NCBI GenBank assembly: GCA_965279085.1
Contig: OZ257149.1
Coordinates: 2,418,001-2,482,000, forward strand
Source: UBA7672 sp965279085
GTDB taxonomy: Bacteria > Pseudomonadota > Alphaproteobacteria > Caulobacterales > Hyphomonadaceae
Direction: 5' to 3'
DNA length: 64,000 nt
Position numbers and translations under genes: made by a program. Below, one piece after another: positions 23,821-32,418 of the stretch (within the stretch, counting starts at the first letter, position 1; every line of letters begins with the position of its first letter). The notes under the pieces were generated by a model. It worked only from the letters and a program-made list of their open reading frames with translations. It ran no database searches and was not told the origin of the DNA.

Positions 23821-25310
23821 CACCTCCTTTGGCTCGCGCGCTCCTCCTGATCGGACTGTTGCAGCTTCTTACTTTGCTGATCGGAGTTCTTCGTCAGAAA
23901 GGCTTGTCTATCTTTCTCGGTCCCGAGGGCCTGGGCGTCGTCGGAACGATTGATCAGATTGTGCTTCTCGTGGTCCAGCTTGGCGCATTTGGCCTTCCGT
24001 TCACAGCTCTGAAGTTCATGTCACAGGCCCACGGGGAGAGTGAGGGAGCCTTCCGGCAGACAAGCGTCAGGTTTCTCCGCCTGATTGGTCTGCTGTCAAT
24101 TTCGGCCACCGTTGTATGTGGCCTCCTTTTGACCACGTGGCCGCAGCTATCTGGTCCGCAAATGGCTCCCTATACCCAGTCTCTGTTTGTTGCTGCCCTG
24201 GGCATCGCACCTCTGATGCTAGCGAGTTTTCTTGTGAACGTGCTCGCCTCTGCTCGACGGCCGCTTGTGGGGTCAGCGCTTGGGCTCATCGTGGCTGGCC
24301 TTTCCGGGACGGGAGCCATCGTTGGCGCCAAGGTGGGAGGGACGACCGGGCTCTACATGGGCTCCACGGCCGCCGGGCTAATAACGACTATCGGTGCTCT
24401 CGTGTATCTTGACCTGGCCGAAGGGGTTTCCCTGTTCAGAAGCCGAGGCGTCGTACCGAGCGAACCTTTCAATCGGCCAGCTATCGGCGTCACTGCTCTA
24501 TCCGTCTATGTCACCATGATCGCCTACACGGGCGCTCTGCTGGCGGTTCGTTACGGCGCTCTCGCCGTGGCTGGAGAAAGACAGGCCGGCATTCTGCACG
24601 CCGCGCTGACAGTGTCGCTGACAGCAGGGTCGCTGCTAGCCGCCATGAGCGGCCTCTATCTGGCGCCAATGCTTAACCGCCTGAAGCACACCACCGAAAA
24701 GCTTGCGCACGCACATATCTTCGCTGGGCGCATGCTCACGATGTTCATGCTGGGCGCTGTTCCCCTGGTTCTATTTCCGCAACTGGCCATGACGATCCTT
24801 TATACCGATGCCTTTCAGCCATCGGCGGCCCTGATCGCGGGCTTCATGATGTGGCAATGCCTCTATCAGTCCATGAACGTCTACCAGCAGCTTTTGATCG
24901 GCGTGGACGAGATGCCATTCATGTCCTTTGCGGCTTCAACGGGCCTATGTGTAGCCGCGGGGCTCTCTGTCGCACTCGTGGGTGTCTATGGCGCTGGAGC
25001 AGTCTGGATCGCGTTGAGTTTTGGCGTGATCCTCTCTGCGGGCCTGATGATCGCCCGCCTGCGCCTAAGATATGCTATGCGAATTCCTCCATACCTGATG
25101 GTCAGGCTAGGTCTTTCCCTTGGCGTTATTGCGCTCGCCCAGGTGTCCTTTGGATCAGTGGACGAAGGCGCGCCATCCGGCATTGTCCTGCGGCTGGCGT
25201 TCGCAGGTGTCGCCTTCGGCTTGCTCTATATGCAAATGAATCGCGACGAGCGCGCGTTGATTGTCGGCCTGTTCAAGGCAGCGCGGCGCCGTCTTGGTCT
25301 GTCGGCGTAG
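23775..25310 (+). CDS. Wzx-like polysaccharide flippase (MATE/MOP superfamily)
   Basis: 511 aa from GTG 23775, which lies inside the preceding gene. At least twelve hydrophobic helices are visible, starting LLIGLLQLLTLLIGVLRQKG and with SIFLGPEGLGVVGTIDQI, the G-x-x-G-x-G loop usual for O-antigen flippases. It would move undecaprenyl-linked repeat units to the periplasm. No Wzy polymerase was recognised in the window. The 3' end overlaps the convergent acyltransferase gene by 38 nt. Confidence 0.8.
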   Translation: MLGGEQAPKPSESWLAPPLARALLLIGLLQLLTLLIGVLRQKGLSIFLGPEGLGVVGTIDQIVLLVVQLGAFGLPFTALKFMSQAHGESEGAFRQTSVRFLRLIGLLSISATVVCGLLLTTWPQLSGPQMAPYTQSLFVAALGIAPLMLASFLVNVLASARRPLVGSALGLIVAGLSGTGAIVGAKVGGTTGLYMGSTAAGLITTIGALVYLDLAEGVSLFRSRGVVPSEPFNRPAIGVTALSVYVTMIAYTGALLAVRYGALAVAGERQAGILHAALTVSLTAGSLLAAMSGLYLAPMLNRLKHTTEKLAHAHIFAGRMLTMFMLGAVPLVLFPQLAMTILYTDAFQPSAALIAGFMMWQCLYQSMNVYQQLLIGVDEMPFMSFAASTGLCVAAGLSVALVGVYGAGAVWIALSFGVILSAGLMIARLRLRYAMRIPPYLMVRLGLSLGVIALAQVSFGSVDEGAPSGIVLRLAFAGVAFGLLYMQMNRDERALIVGLFKAARRRLGLSA

Positions 25311-25908
25311 TCACAGTTGGGTCTTCAATCGTTCTGATACGCCGCGCAGGGACGCCTGCCCATAACTCTCCCGCAGGGACATCTCCGCGAACAACGCTGC
25401 CTGCACCGATGACGGCGTTGTCCCCGATGCGACAGCCGGGCAGAAGCACGCTCCCGGCTCCAACCCAAACATTGGCGCCAATAAAGACATGACATCGCGT
25501 TTCATCCCAAGGGGTATGAATACGCTTTTCACCGGGCTTCATCGTGTGGCTTGCGGCTACCACCACCACAAACTGGCCGATCGCGGAACCTGCGCCGACG
25601 TGAATTTCGCCACCGGCTGCCCGAATGTTGACGCCGGTGCTGAGGACAGACTTCTCTCCGAGGACGAGCTTGCCCTCAATCGAGGTATAAGGGCTGCGCC
25701 GGCGAACGATGATTTCAACGAAGGGTCCTACACTTGCACCCTTGCTGATCTGAATGGCGTCCAGGTCTCTGAATGGGTAATCCCAGATCGCGGTTGGGTC
25801 ACAGGCCATTGATGGGTTGCGGGCGCGGACACGATGCCCAAGCACCCACAGGCTGGAACGTCTACGAAACGCGGCAACGAGCGCCTTAACGTGCCCAGCA
25901 ATACTCAT
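25273..25908 (-). CDS. Hexapeptide-repeat acyltransferase (LbetaH)
   Basis: 211 aa from ATG 25908. Isoleucine-patch repeats run from about residue 55 to 195 (GASVGPF, KLVLGEKSVLSTGVNIRAAG, CHVFIGANVWVGAGSVLLPG, IGDNAVIGAGSVVRGDVPAG), with ASHTMKPGE as the catalytic-loop His region. Likely O- or N-acetylates the sugar made by this operon. It is the last gene of the minus-strand sugar operon, overlapping the epimerase stop by ATGA. Confidence 0.82.
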   Translation of the reverse strand: MSIAGHVKALVAAFRRRSSLWVLGHRVRARNPSMACDPTAIWDYPFRDLDAIQISKGASVGPFVEIIVRRRSPYTSIEGKLVLGEKSVLSTGVNIRAAGGEIHVGAGSAIGQFVVVVAASHTMKPGEKRIHTPWDETRCHVFIGANVWVGAGSVLLPGCRIGDNAVIGAGSVVRGDVPAGELWAGVPARRIRTIEDPTVTTPTDQDGAALP

Positions 25909-26882
25909 GCGGCGCCAGCCTCGGCCCGGCGTCTGTGCCAGTCTATCGTCAACCTGAGCCCCTCCTGCAGCGACGTATTCGCGCGCCATTGAAGTCGCCG
26001 CTCCGCCTCGGATGGGTCCCCCGCAAGAAAGGCGAGATCGCCTTCGCGCTCGGGAATCGCCCCGATGTCCAGCAGGTCCTGGGCGCCAAGCATGTCGGCG
26101 ATCATCGAAACCACGTCGCGAATGACGTAATGGCGCCCGGACGAAACGTTGATGACCGCACCTCTAAGTCCCTCCTTGCCCCCGGCAGCTCGGATGGCGC
26201 TGATCGCGTCAGCAATGAAGATCAGATCGCGGCTTTGGCGGCCGCCGGTCGTTGCGAACCGCCTGCCCTGCAGGAGCGCATCGATCAAGCCGGGTATGAG
26301 AAAATCGCTCGACTGTCCCGGGCCAAAGATCAAAGCGGGGCGCAGGGTCACGACTGGGAACGCGAGGTTCGGCTGTACCATCTGGCACCAATGCGTCGCT
26401 GCGACCTGGCTAACCGAATAAGGTGACCGCGGCTGTTCGCGCTGATCTTCACGGGATGGCGTGGGCCCGGCGCCATACTCCTCAAGCCCTCCCAGTCGCA
26501 AAAACTGTCGCACCGGCGCGCCGGAGGCAACGGCTCCACTGAGCATGTTGATGAGACCATTCAGGTTCACCTGCAGCGCCCGCAATCCCTGGTCGCGGTC
26601 TGAAGGTGAACGTCGCGCTGCCGTGTCAGCCGCAAGATGAAACACGGCGATTGGCTGGACGTCCTCGAAGCAGGAAGCGACGGCCTTGGCGTCAGTGATG
26701 TCGCTGCGCCAGACTCGTACCTGAGGCTCTGCACCCAGCCGGTCCAGGCGGGCCCCTGGCCGCGCCAGTACATGAACTTCGGCGCCGTCCTCCAGAAGGC
26801 TACGGACAAGATGCGCTCCAACGAAACCACTCGCGCCGGTTACGAGAACGGGGCCATCTGGAAGCGCCTGGCTCATGCTCAC
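25905..26882 (-). CDS. NAD-dependent epimerase/dehydratase-family SDR with YxxxQ
   Basis: 325 aa from GTG 26882 (GTGA overlap with the preceding stop; ATG at 26876 is an alternative). VLVTGASGFVGAHLVRSL is the extended-SDR NAD motif, and RDLIFIADAISAI and NVSSGRHYVIRDVV are typical C-terminal blocks. The catalytic motif reads SPYSVSQ: the Tyr is present but the Lys of YxxxK is Gln (CAG). It could reduce or epimerise C4 of the CDP-sugar, but the missing Lys makes the activity uncertain. Confidence 0.75.
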   Translation of the reverse strand: MSMSQALPDGPVLVTGASGFVGAHLVRSLLEDGAEVHVLARPGARLDRLGAEPQVRVWRSDITDAKAVASCFEDVQPIAVFHLAADTAARRSPSDRDQGLRALQVNLNGLINMLSGAVASGAPVRQFLRLGGLEEYGAGPTPSREDQREQPRSPYSVSQVAATHWCQMVQPNLAFPVVTLRPALIFGPGQSSDFLIPGLIDALLQGRRFATTGGRQSRDLIFIADAISAIRAAGGKEGLRGAVINVSSGRHYVIRDVVSMIADMLGAQDLLDIGAIPEREGDLAFLAGDPSEAERRLQWRANTSLQEGLRLTIDWHRRRAEAGAA

Positions 26883-28093
26883 CCCAGAATTCGCACATCC
26901 GGAATCGGCACGATGAACTTTCCACCCGCGGCCTGGTAGGAGGCTTGCTGCTCCAGAATTTCGTCCAGGAAGTTCCAGGCTAGCACCAGTAGATAGTCCG
27001 GTTTCCTTTCCGCGATCATTTCTGGACCCGTGATCGGAATGCGCGAGCCTGGTGTGAGACGTCCGTGCTTCAGCGAATTACGATCGGCGATGAAATCCAG
27101 CGTGTCTGGACCAATCCCGAAATAGTTGAGCAGCGTGTTGCCTTTAGCTGGGGCGCCATAGCCGGCGATGGTCCGGCCGCCTGCCTTCAATTCCTTCAAC
27201 AGCGCCAGCAGAGCGACGCGCATGGCCTCAACACGGGCAGCGTGCGCGACGTACGTTGATCGATCGAACAGGCCCGCATCCCGCTCCCGCTGAAGCCATG
27301 TTGCGACGACTTTGCCAGCCGAAACACCACGACGCAGATAGAATCGCATCGAGCCGCCATGTATCGGCAGTTCGTCGATGTTGACGATCTCCATGCCGAC
27401 AACACGACCGAGCGCCGCGATCGACGCGACGCTGAAGACCGACAAGTGCTCGTGATAGACGGTGTCGAATTCGTTGTTTTCCACACAGGTCAGCGCCTGC
27501 GGCGCTTCGATCACGAAGGTCCCGTCGGGAGCCAGAAGAGTATCAACGCCTCTCATGAACCCGTGAAGATCGTCGATGTGGTTGAAGGTATTGGTCGTGA
27601 CGATGACCTGCGCGGGCCCGTATTCGGCGCGCACCCGAGCAGCCGACTCGGCGGTGAAATACTCGTTGAACACCTCAACGCCCTTAGCGCGCGCGAGGGC
27701 TGCGATGTTGGCGGCGGGATCGATTCCCAGAACCTCAAGCCCAATCTCACGGCAAGCCGCCAGCAAGAGTGCGTCATTGCACCCGATATCAACGACTCGT
27801 TGCCCTGATGCCGTGATCAGCTCCTCCTTGAATCGCTTCGCGAGCGTGCTGAAATGCTTTGGCATGGTTGACGAGCCAGAAGGGACATACAGATAGTCCA
27901 CGTAAAAGTCCGGCGGTAGCCGATCCTTCACCTGGATGAGCGCGCAGTCGAGGCATACCAGCGTATCGAGAGGATAGGTGGCGTCAGGTTGCGCCGCTCG
28001 CGCCTGGGCCACGAAGGCATTCGCCGCTGGGTGGTCGCCCAGCGGCAGGTAGCAGTAGAGGTTCTCACTTTTGCAAGCGCGGCAGACTTTCAT
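26879..28093 (-). CDS. Zinc-ribbon class I SAM C-methyltransferase (sugar 3-C-methyltransferase type)
   Basis: 404 aa from ATG 28093, which forms ATGA with the preceding stop; the open frame upstream is antisense noise. Residues 1-60 have CRAC and CLDC zinc-binding pairs (Methyltransf_13), RVVDIGCNDALLL near 105 is the SAM motif, EFDTVYHEHLSVFSVASIAA near 210 is the conserved active-site block with the YHEH signature, and AGYGAPAKGNTLLNYFGIG near 315 starts the C-terminal domain (Methyltransf_14). This three-domain form matches TylCIII-like enzymes that add a methyl branch next to a 4-keto group of deoxy sugars. Confidence 0.85.
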   Translation of the reverse strand: MKVCRACKSENLYCYLPLGDHPAANAFVAQARAAQPDATYPLDTLVCLDCALIQVKDRLPPDFYVDYLYVPSGSSTMPKHFSTLAKRFKEELITASGQRVVDIGCNDALLLAACREIGLEVLGIDPAANIAALARAKGVEVFNEYFTAESAARVRAEYGPAQVIVTTNTFNHIDDLHGFMRGVDTLLAPDGTFVIEAPQALTCVENNEFDTVYHEHLSVFSVASIAALGRVVGMEIVNIDELPIHGGSMRFYLRRGVSAGKVVATWLQRERDAGLFDRSTYVAHAARVEAMRVALLALLKELKAGGRTIAGYGAPAKGNTLLNYFGIGPDTLDFIADRNSLKHGRLTPGSRIPITGPEMIAERKPDYLLVLAWNFLDEILEQQASYQAAGGKFIVPIPDVRILG

Positions 28094-29247
28094 GACGTTA
28101 CCGTCTCCCATTCGTTCCGAGCCCTGTACGCATCGCGGCCCGATGCACGCACGACGTCCAGCGTCTGTCGCGCGATCTCGCTCCACCGCAGCGCAGCGCC
28201 GCGGGCGCGTCCGCTCACCTGAAGGCGCGCACGCAGATCCTGATCTTCGAGTACGTTTCCAATCGCCGCAGCGAGCGTTTCGACGGTTGGGGATTCCACC
28301 ATCAGCGCGTGTCCACGCGCGACTTCGCCAAGGCCGCCACGATCTGCCGCTACCACCGCAACACCGCACGCCATCGCTTCGACTGTCGTCATTGACCATC
28401 CCTCGTTCTCGGAGGGATGCACAAATACATCAGCGCCGGCATAGATCGGTACGAGTTCATGGTGATGTGCCACCTTACCATCGGTCTGCACGACGTCATC
28501 GCCGACACCAAGCTCCCGGCAAAGCGCGCGTAGACCTGCCGAGTCCTGCGCGGGGCCAAACAAGACAAGTCCGTGCGGAATCGACCTTTCCTTCCGCAGG
28601 GCGGAGAAGGCTCTGATCAGCATCGGGATGTTCCGTCTCTCAGAACATTTTCCGACGAACAGGATGTATGGTCGATCCGCGTTAAAGAACCGCTGGCGCG
28701 CTTCGCGCAGAACCCGCACATCTGCAACCGGCCGGAACGCATCATCTGCGCCCTGATTCACCACAACTACGCGATCAGGGGTCACTCCGTAGTACTGGAC
28801 GACGGCTTCTCGCGTAGCCAGACCTGGAACGATCACTGCGTCGGCATTTCGAGCGCAGTGCTTGTGCAGTCGGGCGTAGGTTTGCTTATACATCCAAGTG
28901 TGAGCGCCTGGCTGAGTCTCATTGACGCTATGCGTCGCGACTACAAGCTTTCCGCGATAGTTGATCGGAGCTGTGTACGCGGGACAGAATAACACGTCAT
29001 GCCTAGTGGCGGCCGATCCAAGTCGCAGATTTTCCCAGATGAGGCCGGAACGCTTCGATTCGAGAAGAACGAATTTTATTCTGGCCGAAAGCTGATCCAG
29101 TTCGGCTTCAACCGGCTGGCGCACGTACACAGTCAGCTCTTCATCGGCAGCGAGCTCATTGGCCCAATGCCGGAGCAGATACTCGATGTATCTGCCTACG
29201 CCAAACCGTTGCCCTGCTAAGCGCTGCCCGTTGAAAGCAATCTTCAT
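28090..29247 (-). CDS. Family 4 glycosyltransferase
   Basis: 385 aa from ATG 29247 (ATGA with the upstream aminotransferase-like gene). N-terminal Rossmann start MKIAFNGQRLAGQRFGVGRY; the donor-site block YILFVGKCSERRN and HPSENEGWSMTTVEAMACGV, the GT4 E-x7-E motif, are clear at about 205 and 300. It is GT-B fold, retaining. It probably transfers the sugar made by the surrounding enzymes. Confidence 0.85.
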   Translation of the reverse strand: MKIAFNGQRLAGQRFGVGRYIEYLLRHWANELAADEELTVYVRQPVEAELDQLSARIKFVLLESKRSGLIWENLRLGSAATRHDVLFCPAYTAPINYRGKLVVATHSVNETQPGAHTWMYKQTYARLHKHCARNADAVIVPGLATREAVVQYYGVTPDRVVVVNQGADDAFRPVADVRVLREARQRFFNADRPYILFVGKCSERRNIPMLIRAFSALRKERSIPHGLVLFGPAQDSAGLRALCRELGVGDDVVQTDGKVAHHHELVPIYAGADVFVHPSENEGWSMTTVEAMACGVAVVAADRGGLGEVARGHALMVESPTVETLAAAIGNVLEDQDLRARLQVSGRARGAALRWSEIARQTLDVVRASGRDAYRARNEWETVTS

Positions 29248-30461
29248 CGCGACGTCCACTTCTCGGCGAACGTCCGGAACGTGGCGTGGATATGATCCAA
29301 CTCGGCCTCTCCAAGCCCATGGTGACAGGCCATCAGCATGCCGCCGCGCATGACTTGATCCGCATTGGGATATCCCTTCGGCATTTCGCGCCTCTGGATG
29401 TCGCGGAAGCCGGGCTGTCGCAGAATGTTTCCCGTAAACACCGTCCGCGTCTGGATGTGGTTCTGCTCAAGGAAGATCTGAAGATCGCGGCGGGTGAACG
29501 GCGCCGTGTCGCGTACGATGAGCGGGAAAGCGAGCCAGCCCGTACGTGACTCAGGAATCTGGCGGGGCAGGATTAGCCAGTTCTCGTACGCAGAGAAAAA
29601 CGCGCGTTGTGCTTCGAAGTTACGGTCGCGCAGCCGGATATTCTCGTCCAGGCGGCCAAGCTGGATGAGGCCGAATGCTGCGCCAATTTCCGATGGCTCA
29701 AGATTGTAGCCCAAGCGCGAGAAGATGAACTTCGCATCGTAGGCGATTCCATCCAGCTCGACATTGAACCTGTTTTCGATCGCTTCAGATTCGACAAAGA
29801 GCGACGAATCGCGGCCCCAGCTTCTCAGGAGGAATGCTTCCTTGCGCCATTCGTCCCGGTTCACGCACAGCATGCCGCCGTTTCCGGCGCAGTTGATGAC
29901 ATGTGACCCATAGAAGCTGGTCGTGCTGATATCTGAACGTGAGCCTGTCGTCGTACCGCGAAGCGTCGCACCAAGCGTGTCGGCCGAGTCTTCGATGACA
30001 TAGAGGTTGTGCTTCCGGGCGACCTCGGCGACCGCGTCCCAGTCCGGGAGGTTCCCGATGAGCGACGGCGCCATGATGGCCCGGGTCTTCGGCCCAACTG
30101 CCGCCTCAAGCTGGCTCGCATCGAGGTTGAAGGTGTCCGGCTCAACGTCGATGAATGTCGGGATCAGTCCATTCTTCACTAGCGGCGCAACGGTTGTGGC
30201 GAATGTCAGCGCCGGCGTGATCACTTCGGAGCCCGGCGGAAGGCCAAGCAGCTCCACCGCGAGATAGTTTGCGCTCGACCCCGAGTTGACCATGACGCCG
30301 TGCCTCTTGCCGAATAGCGCGGCAACACGCTGCTCAAACGTTCGCACGGAGACGCCCATCTGGGTGGAGCCCCTTAGGACGGCCGCAACGGCAGCCACTT
30401 CTTCTTCCCCGTGCACGGACTTTCCATACGGTACGCGGATCGGTTGCTTGTCCCCGGTCAT
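29244..30461 (-). CDS. DegT/DnrJ/EryC1 fold PLP protein with active-site His (3-dehydratase-like, RfbH/ColD type)
   Basis: 405 aa from ATG 30461 (ATGA with rfbG). NSGSSANYLAVELLGLPPGS and VIEDSADTLGAT give the PLP phosphate and pyridine contacts. At the Schiff-base position the protein reads SFYGSHVINCAGNGGML: the Lys of aminotransferases is His. His here is characteristic of the dehydratases E1 (RfbH) and ColD, which remove the C3 hydroxyl instead of aminating. With CDP-glucose 4,6-dehydratase adjacent, the predicted substrate is CDP-4-keto-6-deoxyglucose. No E3-type ferredoxin reductase is encoded nearby. Confidence 0.78.
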   Translation of the reverse strand: MTGDKQPIRVPYGKSVHGEEEVAAVAAVLRGSTQMGVSVRTFEQRVAALFGKRHGVMVNSGSSANYLAVELLGLPPGSEVITPALTFATTVAPLVKNGLIPTFIDVEPDTFNLDASQLEAAVGPKTRAIMAPSLIGNLPDWDAVAEVARKHNLYVIEDSADTLGATLRGTTTGSRSDISTTSFYGSHVINCAGNGGMLCVNRDEWRKEAFLLRSWGRDSSLFVESEAIENRFNVELDGIAYDAKFIFSRLGYNLEPSEIGAAFGLIQLGRLDENIRLRDRNFEAQRAFFSAYENWLILPRQIPESRTGWLAFPLIVRDTAPFTRRDLQIFLEQNHIQTRTVFTGNILRQPGFRDIQRREMPKGYPNADQVMRGGMLMACHHGLGEAELDHIHATFRTFAEKWTSR

Positions 30462-31549
30462 TGTGACGAACCTCGTGTGCATTCGCTGACTCGCTGATTG
30501 TACTCCTGCAGCTGGTGCAGTGTGACCTGCCTTGCGCTAGTTGGCCGCTCCTGCACCTGGCGATACCAGTCCACTGTCATCTCCGCCGTCTGTTGGACGT
30601 CCAATGCTGGACTCCAGCCGAGCAAGTTCTGCGCCTTGGAAGAGTCCAGTCGAAGGGTCTCAGCCTCGTGCGGTCCCTTTATCTCGTGGGCGAACTCCAC
30701 CGACAGCGCTGGCCAAATCTTCTGCATCCTGGTGACGAGATCGCGCACAGAAATGACATCAGCGGAGCGCGGACCGAAATTCCAGCCGCCCGAAAACACC
30801 TTGCCCTGCTCGGCCAGGCAACGCGCGAGAACGAGATATCCACGCAGCGGCTCCAGCACGAACTGCCACGGACGGACAGCGTCGGGACGACGAATATGCG
30901 TGTGATCGGCAGCCGCAACAGCTCGAATTAGATCGGGAACGAGGCGATCTTCTCCCCAATCGCCGCCTCCAATGACGTTACCGGCGCGAGCCGATGCGAT
31001 GGCGGTATGCCCAGTCGAAAAAAAACTGCGATTAAAGGAGGCGGTTACCAGCTCCGCGCAGCCCTTGCTCGCGCTATACGGATCCGCCCCACCCATGCGG
31101 TCATCCTCACGAAAGGGATGGGAAGCACCGACGTTCTCGTAGCATTTGTCACTGGTAACCACGACAACCGATTTCACTGAAGGAGCCGTTCGCAACACGT
31201 CTAGAACGATCGCTGTACCTATGACGTTCGTGTCGAGCGTCGTGACCGGATCATCATATGACGCGCGAACCAGCGACTGCGCAGCCATGTGGATCACCAC
31301 CTCAGGCTGAAAGGACGCAACTGTCTGACGAAAGGAGGCGCGGTCGCGTATATCTCCGATCGTCGAAACCATCCCCCCTCCCACGCCAGCCAGTTCGAAT
31401 AGGCTATGCTTCAGAGGGGTGAGCGCGTAACCCCGCACCTCTGCGCCAATCACCTGCAGCCAGAGACTCAGCCAGGCGCCCTTGAATCCGGTATGTCCCG
31501 TTATCAATACACGTCGGTTGGCATACCAGGTCAGGTCTACGGGATTCAT
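30458..31549 (-). CDS. rfbG: CDP-glucose 4,6-dehydratase
   Basis: 363 aa from ATG 31549 (ATGA with rfbF). VLITGHTGFKGAWLSLWLQ is the NAD motif peculiar to this family, SDKCYENV and PYSASKGCAEL supply the catalytic residues (YxxxK intact), and RPWQFVLEPLRGYLVLA is a family block. Converts CDP-D-glucose to CDP-4-keto-6-deoxyglucose, the branch point for dideoxy or branched sugars. Confidence 0.92.
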   Translation of the reverse strand: MNPVDLTWYANRRVLITGHTGFKGAWLSLWLQVIGAEVRGYALTPLKHSLFELAGVGGGMVSTIGDIRDRASFRQTVASFQPEVVIHMAAQSLVRASYDDPVTTLDTNVIGTAIVLDVLRTAPSVKSVVVVTSDKCYENVGASHPFREDDRMGGADPYSASKGCAELVTASFNRSFFSTGHTAIASARAGNVIGGGDWGEDRLVPDLIRAVAAADHTHIRRPDAVRPWQFVLEPLRGYLVLARCLAEQGKVFSGGWNFGPRSADVISVRDLVTRMQKIWPALSVEFAHEIKGPHEAETLRLDSSKAQNLLGWSPALDVQQTAEMTVDWYRQVQERPTSARQVTLHQLQEYNQRVSECTRGSSQ

Positions 31550-32331
31550 GTAACGGCCTTCCATGGCGCGTTTCCGCTATTCCACATCTCTTCGAGCGAC
31601 TGTTTCTCACGAAGGGTGTCCATCGGCTGGAAGAAACCGTCATGCCGATAGGCCATTAGCTCTCCGTCCGCTGCAACGCGTTCTAGCACGTCACGTTCGA
31701 GGGACGCCGCGGCACCATTGATGTAGTCGAACAGGCCCGGCTCAAGGACGAAGAACCCGCCATTGATCCAGTCGCGATCGGTCTGCGGCTTCTCTGAGAA
31801 CTTCGTGACGCGAGCGCCGTCCATGTCGAGCATTCCAAACCGCGCCGGCGGGTGCACCGCCGTAACGGTCGCAAGCTTTCCATGCGATTTGTGGAAGGCG
31901 ACCAGTTTGCGGATCGATACGTCGCTAAGACCATCGCCGTACGTGCAGAGAAAGGTGCCATCCTGCAGCAGGGGCTTCAGCCGAAGGAGACGCCCGCCCG
32001 TGAGACTGTCCAGCCCGGTGTCCACGCAATGCACGGTCCAGTTGCATGGACGCTGCGCCGGCTCCTCAAGTCGAGTAACCGAACGTGTTCCGTCTTTCAG
32101 CGACACAAGGAGGTCGGAGTTGTAGTAGTGAAACTCGCTGAAATACTGCTTGATGATCTCGCCCTTGTACCCGCACGCTACGACGAAATTCTCGAACCCG
32201 TAAGCGGCGTAGACCGACATGATGTGCCAGAGAATCGGGCGACCGCCGATCTCGACCATGGGCTTCGGACGGAGGGAGGTTTCCTCAGCGAGGCGCGTTC
32301 CCAATCCACCGGCCAGAATGACAGTCTTCAT
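31546..32331 (-). CDS. rfbF: Glucose-1-phosphate cytidylyltransferase
   Basis: 261 aa. MKTVILAGGLGTRLAEETSL is the nucleotidyltransferase start with the family-specific KPMVEIGGRPILWHIM, and TYGDGLSDV and INGGFFVLEP are the sugar and metal-binding blocks. Makes CDP-glucose from CTP and glucose 1-phosphate. First enzyme of the operon and followed by rfbG with an ATGA overlap. Full family length. Confidence 0.93.
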   Translation of the reverse strand: MKTVILAGGLGTRLAEETSLRPKPMVEIGGRPILWHIMSVYAAYGFENFVVACGYKGEIIKQYFSEFHYYNSDLLVSLKDGTRSVTRLEEPAQRPCNWTVHCVDTGLDSLTGGRLLRLKPLLQDGTFLCTYGDGLSDVSIRKLVAFHKSHGKLATVTAVHPPARFGMLDMDGARVTKFSEKPQTDRDWINGGFFVLEPGLFDYINGAAASLERDVLERVAADGELMAYRHDGFFQPMDTLREKQSLEEMWNSGNAPWKAVT

Positions 32332-32418
32332 GTCTACCCCCGAGGCAAGTCTCTAGTCGTTAGAAGCGCACACTGCCTCTCGCGCGGCCGACGGCACGAT
32401 AAGACGGCGCGCCGCACC

